From a virus: a DNA stretch of 28,487 bases. The DNA lies in IMG/VR virus record IMGVR_UViG_3300003894_000003, positions 1-28,487 of that record, one strand, 5' to 3'. Below are positions 8,025 through 16,264 of the stretch, piece after piece (position 1 is the first letter of the stretch; every line of letters begins with the position of its first letter). The notes under the pieces were generated by a model. It was not told the DNA's origin. It saw only the letters and a list, made by a program, of their open reading frames with translations, and did no database searches. The position numbers were made by a program, and so were the translations under genes.

Positions 8025-8186
8025 ATGGGAGGCGAACAATTTGAACAACGGCTTGAACAGTTGAAAGCAGAACGAAAAAACCTTGATATGAGAATGGCGG
8101 AAATCAATTTTCTCATCAATGGGTATGAAACGGCCATCAAGGAAGAAAAGAAAAAAGAAGAAACGGATGAACAAACCGCAGATTGA
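8025..8186 (+). CDS. Small coiled-coil protein before the lysis genes
   Basis: A 53-residue protein with a heptad-patterned coiled coil (EQFEQRLEQLKAERKNLDMR) and a charged tail. It starts five bases after the previous stop and overlaps the start of the following TM protein at 8167. No family recognised. Its spacing and overlap fit an operon of short genes with linked translation. Confidence 0.65.
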   Translation: MGGEQFEQRLEQLKAERKNLDMRMAEINFLINGYETAIKEEKKKEETDEQTAD

Positions 8187-8403
8187 CGAATATCGGATTG
8201 ATGTAGTGGATCGGTTGGCCCGGATAGAACAGACCCTAAAGTCCATCCATAAAGAAGCACGGGACACGAAACTGGAAGTGCAGATACAGAATGGCCGGGT
8301 CAGGAAATTGGAGGGTGGTATGGCTGCCATTCAAGGGATCGGATCGGTTTTGAGCATTGTTTTTGGCGGTTTTATAGCATACTTATTCAAAGGGAGAATG
8401 TAA
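8167..8403 (+). CDS. XhlA-like coiled-coil/membrane protein, possible holin partner
   Basis: The 78-residue product has an N-terminal coiled coil (DVVDRLARIEQTLKSIHKEA) and a C-terminal transmembrane segment (IGSVLSIVFGGFIAYLF). This is the layout of the XhlA haemolysin family found with phage holins. The ATG at 8167 was chosen over one at 8119 because the extra residues would be an unnatural poly-basic stretch overlapping a neighbouring gene. It is followed immediately by another membrane protein and an endolysin, so a lysis role is likely; membership of XhlA is tentative. Confidence 0.7.
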   Translation: MNKPQIDEYRIDVVDRLARIEQTLKSIHKEARDTKLEVQIQNGRVRKLEGGMAAIQGIGSVLSIVFGGFIAYLFKGRM

Positions 8404-8637
8404 ATGAGCGATTGGTTTAATTGGACAAATTTCTTTTACCTGGCAGGATTAATCCTTGCCGGTGGTGCGACTTTTGTGGGCTTGAAATACAAGAAACTGG
8501 TGGATGAAATGAAGGAAGTGTTCAAGGTACTTCAGGAAGCGTATGAAGATGGCAAATTGTCTAACGAAGAACGGAAGCAGATTATGAAGGAAATTCTGGA
8601 TGTGTTTTCGGCTCTATTAAAGATAGCCTGGAAGTGA
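8404..8637 (+). CDS. Putative holin
   Basis: This 77-residue protein has one N-terminal transmembrane segment (NFFYLAGLILAGGATFVGL) followed by a charged helix (EDGKLSNEERKQIMKEILDV), similar to small phage holins with a single membrane span and cytoplasmic helix. It starts directly after the previous stop and its stop overlaps the GTG of the endolysin gene. Holins permeabilise the inner membrane to time lysis. The assignment depends on size, topology and position next to the endolysin. Confidence 0.7.
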   Translation: MSDWFNWTNFFYLAGLILAGGATFVGLKYKKLVDEMKEVFKVLQEAYEDGKLSNEERKQIMKEILDVFSALLKIAWK

Positions 8638-9119
8638 TTAGTTCTACACAGATTAAGTCCCTCATCAAATCCACTTGTGAAAAGATGGGGGACAAATTTG
8701 CTTCGGAAGATGCTATCACATTGGTACACGAAACGGGTCTTGTGGAATCGGGATATAAATATCTGCGACAGTTAGGAGATGGTCCGGCGGTTTCGTTTTG
8801 GCAAGTCGAACCCCAAAGCGGTATTGATAATCTTCAGCACTATTTAAAGCACCGCAAATCCTTGATGGGGAGGTGTGCAGATGCGAGTATGGTGGACTTA
8901 AAACATTGGCAGAATTATGACGAAAAACTATGGGGTGAAATCCTTGAAAAGAATATCGCAGCCGGGATTGTTCATTGTCGTTTGAAGTATTGGAGAGTGC
9001 CGAAGAAAATGCCAAACACTCTTGAAGGGCGGGCAAATTATTGGAAGAAATATTATAACACAGATCAGGGTAAAGGTACGGAAGAAAAATACATAGACAC
9101 GGTGAAGGAATATCTATGA
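8634..9119 (+). CDS. Endolysin, lysozyme/transglycosylase-like
   Basis: The 161-residue protein resembles a phage endolysin family with the pattern ETGLVESGYKYLRQLGDGPA followed by SFWQVEP. The glutamate in the VES element (E38) is the likely catalytic acid, and Q56/E58 follow in the WQVEP element. No signal peptide is present, so it would need the holin to reach peptidoglycan. A GTG start overlaps the preceding putative holin. The family resemblance is from memory of marine phage endolysins; bond specificity is not shown by the sequence. Confidence 0.75.
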   Translation: MISSTQIKSLIKSTCEKMGDKFASEDAITLVHETGLVESGYKYLRQLGDGPAVSFWQVEPQSGIDNLQHYLKHRKSLMGRCADASMVDLKHWQNYDEKLWGEILEKNIAAGIVHCRLKYWRVPKKMPNTLEGRANYWKKYYNTDQGKGTEEKYIDTVKEYL

Positions 9120-9301
9120 CACTTGGGAAATCAATTCGACTCATAAAAGATAAAGCCGAAAAAATAGACTTGAATGGTTTATATGAGAATCCGTCTTGCT
9201 ATTTTGACGATTTGGTTATCCTTCTTCACGCGATCAAAGAATTGGAAGAACCGACCCGGATTAATTTAAAAGATTTAAAAGATAAGGTGCATCAAGCATG
9301 A
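9116..9301 (+). CDS. Hypothetical protein between lysis and tail genes
   Basis: A 61-residue ORF overlapping the endolysin stop (ATGA) and the next gene's ATG. Mostly helical: KSIRLIKDKAEKIDLNGLYE and DDLVILLHAIKELEEP. No recognised family. Overlaps on both sides support expression as part of the operon. Confidence 0.6.
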   Translation: MTLGKSIRLIKDKAEKIDLNGLYENPSCYFDDLVILLHAIKELEEPTRINLKDLKDKVHQA

Positions 9302-10284
9302 GTACATACGAAGCCACCTATTGCGACACCAATACAGATTTACAATATATCGTGCCGGATATTAACAACTACAATTTGAGGCGGGTATTGCCCGGTGATT
9401 GGGTTGCATCCGGAACGACTGATTTATACTATCTTTATTCGGCGGGATATGTGACACAACTGTTTTACAACGGTGAGGAAATGACATCGGTGTCAGATAC
9501 GCCGAACTCAAATAACGAATTTAATTATGCAACCGGAACGGGATTGCTGAGTTTTTACAAAACATCCTCATCCACGACGCTGTTAAACAGCGCGGTGATA
9601 GAAGCAGGCCGTGATTGGTATGATACAAAGGTCGAAGCAGTGAGGAAGGCGAGCGATTTCGTCAGGAATGTTTTGCCTGTTCCCATCTATCCCCGGAAAG
9701 GCGTGGGGATGGCTTCCGCTACCGGGAACGATTGGCCTGAAATTATTGTCAGAAGCACGGCAATTATCGCTTGTGCTGATCTGGTCCGACCTTTTGACAA
9801 AGAAAAAGGCGATGAATTGATGGCGATGGCCATGAACCCGGAAGGGACGGGATACCTCGATATGATCCGTAAAGGTGAGATCGCCCTATCCCAGGATGAA
9901 GGCTTGGCCAAGCATGGAGGGGTATTGCGTGAAGTATCCATCGCGGCGAACACCACCGGATCTATTATAGATGTGAAAGGAACGCCATCGGTGGATTGGG
10001 ATGTGATTAAAATTATCATTGATACCACAGGAACGTTCACCGCCGGATCGGCTTCCGGTGTAAAGTTTGATTCGTTTGTAAGTGACGACACCGGATTAAA
10101 AACAACCAAGATTGCCGATGCAGTTACGATTGACGGATCGTTTCAGGATGTAGGACACGGTATGGCCGTAAGATTCAGCCCTGGAGTTTATAATTCAACG
10201 TCAGATGAATGGGAATTGGAAGTGTCCGGGGTATTGGACTCAAGGACAATGGCAGTCAAATACGCAACGGCAGATAGAACCTGA
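9298..10284 (+). CDS. Putative head-tail connector or adaptor protein
   Basis: The 328-residue protein opens the tail module. Its N-terminal part (about 1-110) is beta-rich; a helical middle (GRDWYDTKVEAVRKASDFVRN to DKEKGDELMAMAMNPEGTG) resembles gp6-type connector helices, and the C-terminal part (about 215-328) looks like a beta-sandwich. Its place between head/lysis genes and the tail terminator-like gene suits an adaptor between portal and tail. No decisive motif is visible, so this is a positional and compositional call. Confidence 0.55.
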   Translation: MSTYEATYCDTNTDLQYIVPDINNYNLRRVLPGDWVASGTTDLYYLYSAGYVTQLFYNGEEMTSVSDTPNSNNEFNYATGTGLLSFYKTSSSTTLLNSAVIEAGRDWYDTKVEAVRKASDFVRNVLPVPIYPRKGVGMASATGNDWPEIIVRSTAIIACADLVRPFDKEKGDELMAMAMNPEGTGYLDMIRKGEIALSQDEGLAKHGGVLREVSIAANTTGSIIDVKGTPSVDWDVIKIIIDTTGTFTAGSASGVKFDSFVSDDTGLKTTKIADAVTIDGSFQDVGHGMAVRFSPGVYNSTSDEWELEVSGVLDSRTMAVKYATADRT

Positions 10285-10796
10285 TGGCAACAACAATTCA
10301 ATCACCTTTCTGGGCGGAGAATCACAACCTATGGTCTGCCGAATCGAATACATGGGACTATGGATCAGGTGATTCAGATAGCTATGCGAATGTCATCTAT
10401 GAAAATGTCGTTGAATCCCTGCAAGATTTAATAAAAAATGAATTTGAAATTCCTGTATTTGACGAACACAGAGGGAATCAGTCTTTTGTACTCGAACCTA
10501 TCGAAGATACGTTAATCGAAATGATTTCGTCTGGTCAATCAAGGAATTATGAAGTTGATATAATCTATACCTTGATGAAAGGTGGCGGATTTAGGGCAGT
10601 GAAAACCCAATTAACAAGCACCGCCGAACACTTAAAAAGGTTAGTGCATAATAACACAAGTTATTCACCGTCGGGTGTTTATAAATATCACGATGGACGA
10701 ATTGAATCAGTTGCTTATGAACAAGATGAGGAGAATCTCGATTTATGGAGAGCAAATTTATCTTTCCAATGTACGGTGACTGAAATATTCACATAA
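10284..10796 (+). CDS. Putative tail terminator / tail completion protein
   Basis: This 170-residue protein lies between the connector-like gene and the major tail gene, the usual slot for the tail terminator that stops tube growth. It has mixed alpha/beta make-up with a helix (NVIYENVVESLQDLIKNEF), strands around FEIPVFDEHRGNQSFVLEP, and a C-terminal WRANLSFQCTV strand, consistent with that fold. No signature residue proves it. The ATG overlaps the previous stop (TGATGG). Confidence 0.6.
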   Translation: MATTIQSPFWAENHNLWSAESNTWDYGSGDSDSYANVIYENVVESLQDLIKNEFEIPVFDEHRGNQSFVLEPIEDTLIEMISSGQSRNYEVDIIYTLMKGGGFRAVKTQLTSTAEHLKRLVHNNTSYSPSGVYKYHDGRIESVAYEQDEENLDLWRANLSFQCTVTEIFT

Positions 10797-10797
10797 A

Positions 10798-10812
10798 ATG
10801 ATGATACATCAT
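10798..10812. repeat. ATGATG-ATA-CATCAT inverted repeat before the tail tube gene
   Basis: A perfect 6-bp inverted repeat with a three-base spacer sits in the 39-base gap between the tail terminator-like gene and the tube gene. The right half with its flank (ATACATCATAAT) matches the operator-like sequence at 20494-20505 in 11 of 12 bases. It may be a chance similarity or a protein-binding site; it is too short-looped and not followed by T for a terminator. Confidence 0.4.
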
Positions 10813-10835
10813 AATCATAAAAAGGAAAACAGATA

Positions 10836-11825
10836 ATGGCAAGTTTAGACAAAACAGTTTATTCCGGTAAGCAATTTGAATCCTATGTGTCGATTCAATC
10901 AGATGCTTTGGGGACGAATGATGTATCGGGTACACTGTATAAAATAAGAACTCCGGAGGTCAATGACATTGATTTCTCTGCCGGCTCACAGTTTGCAGAT
11001 GTAATCAGATCGGGCCAAAGAGTTCAAAGGCCGGATGATCATATTGCGATATACAAGGGTGGAACATTCACCTGGTCATTCAGCGATTACGTTATTGAAA
11101 ATGAAGCGGCTTTACAAATGCTGCTTCAATTAGCGACTGAAGATTCAAGCCCCGCAGTTTCGGCACAAATGACAGGGAATCAAGCCACTGTCGCTTATGA
11201 AGAAGGCGCAACGACAGGCCAATATGCCTGTGTGGTAATATCTTCTCCAGATACGGATGAAGATAAATTAATGTTTTCGTCGATTTTAGAAGAATTGACG
11301 TTAAGCATGGATGCCACAGCAAACGGTGGTCGCCTTACGGCATCGGGTAGATTTTGGTCGGGTTATCAGCCGGTAATAGGATCAGAGGGAACATCGGCAA
11401 ATGCGACTGCGGTGAATTATACCAAAGGATTCTTTGACTGTACGACAATGAGTATAGGTGGCGACGATGTGGTATTGAACAAATTTGACATTACAATATC
11501 CAATCCGGCAGCAAGGGTCGGGTATTCAACGGTCAATTCCATATCTCATGAACCTTCCGCCTATATGCGTGGTGGAATGATTGATATAACGGGAAATGTC
11601 AGTGCGAAATTGGATGACAACGTCACAGATACGATTCAAGACTTCAGATCCGGAGCTTCCGTCAATATTAGTGTTGGAGATGGATCAACCATTGATTTTG
11701 ATATACCGACTGCTAAATATACAGGCTACACTCACACAAATACTGACAGCGGAGTATTTATTGACCTACCGTTTAAAGCGACGGCAGATGGGTCAAACGC
11801 TCTGGTCACAATTATAGCGACTTAA
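10836..11825 (+). CDS. Major tail tube protein
   Basis: The 329-residue protein is rich in beta strands, Ser, Thr, Gly and Asp, with alternating hydrophobic patterns expected of tail tube proteins. Segments such as FDITISNPAARVGYS and GGMIDITGNVSAKLDD are typical of tube-fold beta-sandwiches, and the C-terminus (GVFIDLPFKATADGS) resembles the last strands of tube proteins. It has a strong ribosome site (aaaggaaaa) and its own upstream gap, as expected for a highly expressed gene, and precedes the frameshifted chaperone pair. That order is standard for siphophages. Confidence 0.78.
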   Translation: MASLDKTVYSGKQFESYVSIQSDALGTNDVSGTLYKIRTPEVNDIDFSAGSQFADVIRSGQRVQRPDDHIAIYKGGTFTWSFSDYVIENEAALQMLLQLATEDSSPAVSAQMTGNQATVAYEEGATTGQYACVVISSPDTDEDKLMFSSILEELTLSMDATANGGRLTASGRFWSGYQPVIGSEGTSANATAVNYTKGFFDCTTMSIGGDDVVLNKFDITISNPAARVGYSTVNSISHEPSAYMRGGMIDITGNVSAKLDDNVTDTIQDFRSGASVNISVGDGSTIDFDIPTAKYTGYTHTNTDSGVFIDLPFKATADGSNALVTIIAT

Positions 11826-11842
11826 TTAATAACGGAGGCAAA

Positions 11843-12115
11843 ATGATCGTTAAGGTCAATAAAAAAGAATGGGACGTAAATGACTGCACTTATGCACAAA
11901 GACGCGAACTGCACAAACTTAATGCAAAAGTCTGGTGGGATGGCAAAATGGATGTGGAGTCCTATTATGAAGTCCTTGAAAAAGTAGGTGCAATCGCCGG
12001 TCTGGGTGAAAATGATTTTAAAGATATGGATATGCCCGAAGTGGATGCTGTACTGCAAGCCATATTTTTAGAATATCTGGGGATTGAACCGGCAAAAAAA
12101 GATTCCGGGGGTTGA
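11843..12115 (+). CDS. Tail assembly chaperone, short form (G-like)
   Basis: This 90-residue protein matches lambda gpG-type chaperones in position (between tube and tape measure) and in having an overlapping second frame. It is acidic with an N-terminal KVNKKEWDVNDCTYAQRRE and ends EPAKKDSGG. Near the end lies a run of seven A (12094-12100) in the right phase for a -1 shift, which would add the downstream frame to make a longer fused product. Such proteins coat the tape measure during tail assembly and are usually absent from virions. Confidence 0.82.
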   Translation: MIVKVNKKEWDVNDCTYAQRRELHKLNAKVWWDGKMDVESYYEVLEKVGAIAGLGENDFKDMDMPEVDAVLQAIFLEYLGIEPAKKDSGG

Positions 12116-12153
12116 GCCTTGCGGTTTGGTGTTGGCAATTTGGCTTCCCCGAA
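12094..12153 (+). promoter_or_regulatory. Programmed -1 ribosomal frameshift site with stimulatory stem-loop
   Basis: The heptamer A-AAA-AAA in phase with the upstream frame (GCA AAA AAA GAT) allows a -1 slip at 12094-12100. After the slip the reading is AGA TTC CGG GGG TTG and continues in the 12112-12519 frame with no stop. Six bases on begins a long hairpin: 12106-12110 pairs with 12147-12151 (CGGGG/CCCCG), 12114-12118 with 12142-12146, and 12119-12122 with 12135-12138; outer TT/AA pairs extend it. This is the classic layout for tail chaperone frameshifting. Confidence 0.8.
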
Positions 12154-12519
12154 CCTCGTGATATATATAGAAGCCTCCCCTATACAGTGGCGAAACTCCC
12201 GGTTACTTACAAACACGATCCGGTGAGGGTACAGACCGTAGAAGATATATGGAATATCATAGATGAAATATGCGAACCAAGTGAACAATTTACAGATGGA
12301 CAAATATTATACCATTCTGTCCCTTTCTTTGCAGACTGCAATCAAATTGTCGAACCCTGGATGATGGATATGATTAACGAATACAACTATGTGACCCGGT
12401 TTAATATATCAATGGGTGAATTAGATAATGTTCCTGCACACCGGTTGGATTGTTTCACAATTATAGATCGGGAAATAAACGCTTCAATGAAAGAAAAAGC
12501 AAAGCAAGATAATGGCTGA
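12112..12519 (+). CDS. Tail assembly chaperone, frameshift extension (T-like)
   Basis: This frame supplies the second part of the G-T type fusion. It is open upstream of its nominal TTG to the slip site, and the joined product reads EPAKK-RFRG-LSLAVWCWQF, giving about 228 residues. It contains SLAVWCWQFGFPEPRDIYRS and several aromatic, acidic segments. Independent initiation at TTG 12112 is possible but not needed. Its end overlaps the ATG of the tape measure gene. The functional form is most likely the fused protein that binds the tape measure. Confidence 0.78.
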   Translation: MSLAVWCWQFGFPEPRDIYRSLPYTVAKLPVTYKHDPVRVQTVEDIWNIIDEICEPSEQFTDGQILYHSVPFFADCNQIVEPWMMDMINEYNYVTRFNISMGELDNVPAHRLDCFTIIDREINASMKEKAKQDNG

Positions 12520-13888
12520 TAAACGATTAAATATTAAAGTCCGCACCGACGGCGCAAAACGATCCAAAAAAGAATTAAAGGGTGTCGAAGGTGGTATAAA
12601 ATCTTTAGGTGTAGCCGCTTTAAAGACAGGAGCAACATTTTTCGGTGCGGCAGGGCTGATTACCGCCATGAAATCTTTTATCAAATTGGCGGCAGAACAG
12701 GAATTAGCTGAAAAAAAATTAGAAACTGCTTTAGGCCGGGTCTCTCAATCATTACTTGATCACGCAAGCGCACTGCAAAAGCAAAGTATGTTTGGTGATG
12801 AAGCAATTATCATACAACAAGCCTTTCTTGCTTCGTTAAAATTTACTGAAGAACAAATAAGAACCATCATCCCGGTTGCCATTGACCTTGCTGCCGCTAC
12901 GGGAATATCGCTTGAATCTGCTGTAAGGAATACCGCCAAAACCTTTAGCGGTCTGGCCGGTGAATTGGGTGAATTAATCCCGCAGCTTCGAGATTTAACT
13001 GCCGAAGAAATGAAAGCCGGGGAAGCGGTCAAAATCATGGCCGATTTATTTGGCGGTCAAGGCAAAGAGCAGACCGAGACTTTGGCGGGATCAATTCGAC
13101 AATTAGAAATGGCTGTGGGTGATGCCGGGGAAGCGTTTGGTGAATTGATGGCGAAAAACGTGGAAAAAACAGCAACCAGTTTGACCACACTCGCCGAAGT
13201 TTTACAAGATGAATCTATACAAAATTTTTTCAGCAAAACCTTACCGCTTGCGATTAAAGAGACCAATCCTTCGCTTAAAATTTTTAATGATTTATTAGAT
13301 AAACTAAATAAGGGTCTTGAACGTCGTAAAGAACAACAAGAAGAAGCGGCTCAGATTGGCGTTGGTGAACAATTAGACATAAGTCTTTTGACGACCCAAC
13401 AACAATTAGAAATGGGATTAATTGATTTAGAAGCAGAATCCCTCCAAATTAGACGTGAAGGTTTTGTGCTAATGGAGGCCCAAGAAGTGACATATAAAGA
13501 GATTAATTCTAACGCAGAAAAAATAAAAAATTGGACTGAAGCAACGGCTTCCTCATTAATGACCTCTGCAATTATGGGTGATAATGTGGCAGAAGCCTTA
13601 AAACGAGCCGTCCTTCAAATGATTATCATGGTGGCACAGGCTAAGCTTTACGATCACTTTATGACATCCGCCACAGGCGGGACGAATAAGTTATTTGCTG
13701 CCATTGGCAATTTCCTTTTTGGCGCATCACCAACACAGGCATCCCCATCACCAAATGGCCCAGGTGCAAAAATTACAATTAACCAGAATTTCGGAGGTAT
13801 GGGTGTCATTGATCACAATTTCGCTGCCAATAGTATTATACCGGCCATAAACAAGGCCATCAATACGGGACAGGCGAGGATTGGGTAG
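12512..13888 (+). CDS. Tape measure protein
   Basis: The 458-residue protein is a compact tape measure: helical throughout, with a hydrophobic stretch near the N-terminus (LGVAALKTGATFFGAAGLIT), long alanine/lysine/glutamate-rich helices, and repeated Q, E and A patterns. It also has a second hydrophobic region (ALKRAVLQMIIMVAQAKLY, about 362-380). The C-terminus has ITINQNFGGMG and a helix ending at the stop. By the usual rule of about 0.15 nm per residue, a tail near 70 nm is expected. Position after the frameshifted chaperones fits exactly. Confidence 0.85.
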   Translation: MADKRLNIKVRTDGAKRSKKELKGVEGGIKSLGVAALKTGATFFGAAGLITAMKSFIKLAAEQELAEKKLETALGRVSQSLLDHASALQKQSMFGDEAIIIQQAFLASLKFTEEQIRTIIPVAIDLAAATGISLESAVRNTAKTFSGLAGELGELIPQLRDLTAEEMKAGEAVKIMADLFGGQGKEQTETLAGSIRQLEMAVGDAGEAFGELMAKNVEKTATSLTTLAEVLQDESIQNFFSKTLPLAIKETNPSLKIFNDLLDKLNKGLERRKEQQEEAAQIGVGEQLDISLLTTQQQLEMGLIDLEAESLQIRREGFVLMEAQEVTYKEINSNAEKIKNWTEATASSLMTSAIMGDNVAEALKRAVLQMIIMVAQAKLYDHFMTSATGGTNKLFAAIGNFLFGASPTQASPSPNGPGAKITINQNFGGMGVIDHNFAANSIIPAINKAINTGQARIG

Positions 13889-16264
13889 ATGCTATCATTC
13901 GACTCCGGCCTTACCAACGCCCTTAAAAATGCAAATACGACGGCGTTTTGGGTACTTAAGCTTTATTACAATGATGAATCGGCTTTTATTGGTGTAAGCG
14001 ACCGCCATCGCCAAGATGGTTCTGACATATATTATGGATTGGTAACGTCTTGGGGAACATACCGCCAATCATTAGACTTCTTTAATTTTACCACATCAAT
14101 CGGCAACATGAGCATCACGCTGATTAATGCCGAAAAATCCATTCAGGGCAAACGATTCTCCGATCTATTGGCTGATTATAACTTCGCCAATCGCAAATGG
14201 GAATTATTTTTAAACACAAACGAAACGTCCACACTTGACACCTCTGCTCGGATGATTGCTTCCGGTGTTATCTCCGGGGAAATTGATTACGATTCCAATA
14301 ATTTAACTCTCACTTTACTTGACTATTCATCCCGCCGGCATAAGGTTGTGCCTGTAAATACAGTGGATTCTACATATCCTAACGCTCCGGAAAACAATAA
14401 GGGTAAACCGATCCCGATGGCTTATGGGGATTTTTCCGTAGATAGCAACGCCCCCACAAGCACAACAGAATTTGACAGACACTTCACTAAAGGAAAATTT
14501 CCTGCGATTATATCTGATGAATGGGATGCTACAAATGCGAGAGTCGAGGCGGTCGTGGATAAACAGACTATTCACACTCTAAGCACAAAAAATATATACG
14601 GGTATAAGAATAAATTTTACTTCCCTGTGGATGATGCTAATGCTACCGAAACAGAAACAGGACCGGCTACCATATCATTCAAAGGAAGTACATGGTATGT
14701 TTATATCCCTCTAAAAAAGCACAATACTTATGATTCGGGTAATTATGCCAATGAATTAGATGGAGATTTCACCACATACGGAGATTTGTTAAATGCCCCA
14801 TACACAGATTCAAGTCCGAGGGGTTATCGTGTCCCAAAAATTCAGAAACTGGGTGCGTACACATCTATAAACTTACTCATTGATTTCAAATCACAAATTG
14901 GCACACCAAATCCCGGCTTATACGTTTCCAATAGTGTTGGAGACAACGATATATCCGTAACGTGGAACGGCGCAGATCAGGCCGTGAACCTTGAGACATT
15001 ATATTCATCACCGCAGAGAACGAATTGGGATTTTGAAAGTGACATATTTTTAGAATTGAATAACTCATCTGCCGGATCAGGAATTGTATCTTTTGATTTA
15101 TATCAAATTGGGATTGAAATTGGATTCACTCCCGACACAGATAAAATTTTCACCCAATACATCGAAGAACTGACTGAAGCCATCCGCCCGGCCACAAGGG
15201 GGCATGGATTGGAGGCAAATGTATGGGATGGTGGCGAACAGAAATACACCATCACCAAAACAAGGACAGAAAATACTCCCGCTATTCTTGATTTTGCCTA
15301 TTGCAGTGGAAAGGGAAGAAAATATGGTGCATGGATTGACACTATTATTTCGGGGGGACATGGCTCAAACGATAGAAATGACCAAAATGGTGATGCGGTT
15401 GATCCAGGTTATGATGAAAACGACTTGATCGAAAATCCGGTCTATATGATTGAAGATATTTTGAGGACTGAATTATCCCTTGATCCATCCACCACCGGGG
15501 CAGATATTGATATATCCACATTCGACTATTCCGGCAATATCACTGACGGATATTTAGGTGACATCTATGAAGATGCTGTGGGCGATGTAAAATTCGCTTT
15601 TTCTCAATATAAATTTATCAATTCAAAAGACCTTCTGAACCGATTAGCCCGCCTTTGTTTTTCTTATGTATTTATCGGTGGTGATGGAAAATTTAAAATT
15701 AAAACATTGAGGCGAGCAGACGATTATTCTTCTGCAAATCAAACCATCGACTTCGGGGATATTGACGTGGGGCGAATCGGAAAAACATCTTTAGGAGCTG
15801 TTAAAAATTCAATCGTTGCGAAATATGATCACGATTATGCAGCAAAACAAAATAAGGAAGAAGCCACCGCGTCTGATTCCACTTCTCAAGGAACGACGGT
15901 AAGCGGATACAATCAAACCATGAAGCTCGAATTGGATGCTGCTGAAATATTGGATTCGACCACCGCAACGAAATTGGCAGAAGCCTATCTTTATTTGATG
16001 AAGGACAGAAAGGACACGGTTGATTTCACTTGTGTCCGCCCTAAATACAATCACCTTGAGATTGGGGATATAATTAATTTTTCAAATTGGCCCACAGACT
16101 TGAAGGTCTATGGTCAAACAATGGGAGGATCGTGGGATTCCACCACAGACACATTTTCATCGGTCACAACCACCTGGGATAATATGGCTGCCGGGTATTT
16201 CATTGTGGCTGATATTACCAAGACAGTTACAGGCTGTTCAATTAAAGCAATAAAGGTATCATAA
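13889..16264 (+). CDS. Large tail-tip / baseplate hub-like protein
   Basis: At 791 residues this is the biggest protein of the phage. Its N-terminal region (about 1-160) with TAFWVLKLYYNDESAFIGVS and GVISGEIDYDSNNLTLTLLD resembles tail-tip hub domains; the middle contains beta-rich insertions; the C-terminal third (about 560-790) has VFIGGDGKFKIKTLRRADD and IVAKYDHDYAAKQNKEEA, with a final LEIGDIINFSNWP, a layout reminiscent of gp27-like hub proteins. It directly follows the tape measure and overlaps the next tail gene by one base. The precise role, hub or receptor tip, is inferred. Confidence 0.68.
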   Translation: MLSFDSGLTNALKNANTTAFWVLKLYYNDESAFIGVSDRHRQDGSDIYYGLVTSWGTYRQSLDFFNFTTSIGNMSITLINAEKSIQGKRFSDLLADYNFANRKWELFLNTNETSTLDTSARMIASGVISGEIDYDSNNLTLTLLDYSSRRHKVVPVNTVDSTYPNAPENNKGKPIPMAYGDFSVDSNAPTSTTEFDRHFTKGKFPAIISDEWDATNARVEAVVDKQTIHTLSTKNIYGYKNKFYFPVDDANATETETGPATISFKGSTWYVYIPLKKHNTYDSGNYANELDGDFTTYGDLLNAPYTDSSPRGYRVPKIQKLGAYTSINLLIDFKSQIGTPNPGLYVSNSVGDNDISVTWNGADQAVNLETLYSSPQRTNWDFESDIFLELNNSSAGSGIVSFDLYQIGIEIGFTPDTDKIFTQYIEELTEAIRPATRGHGLEANVWDGGEQKYTITKTRTENTPAILDFAYCSGKGRKYGAWIDTIISGGHGSNDRNDQNGDAVDPGYDENDLIENPVYMIEDILRTELSLDPSTTGADIDISTFDYSGNITDGYLGDIYEDAVGDVKFAFSQYKFINSKDLLNRLARLCFSYVFIGGDGKFKIKTLRRADDYSSANQTIDFGDIDVGRIGKTSLGAVKNSIVAKYDHDYAAKQNKEEATASDSTSQGTTVSGYNQTMKLELDAAEILDSTTATKLAEAYLYLMKDRKDTVDFTCVRPKYNHLEIGDIINFSNWPTDLKVYGQTMGGSWDSTTDTFSSVTTTWDNMAAGYFIVADITKTVTGCSIKAIKVS

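Noticed and set aside
8716-9144. 142-codon minus-strand open frame across the endolysin
   Set aside because: All neighbours run on the plus strand and the endolysin frame has the motifs; the minus frame has no recognisable features.
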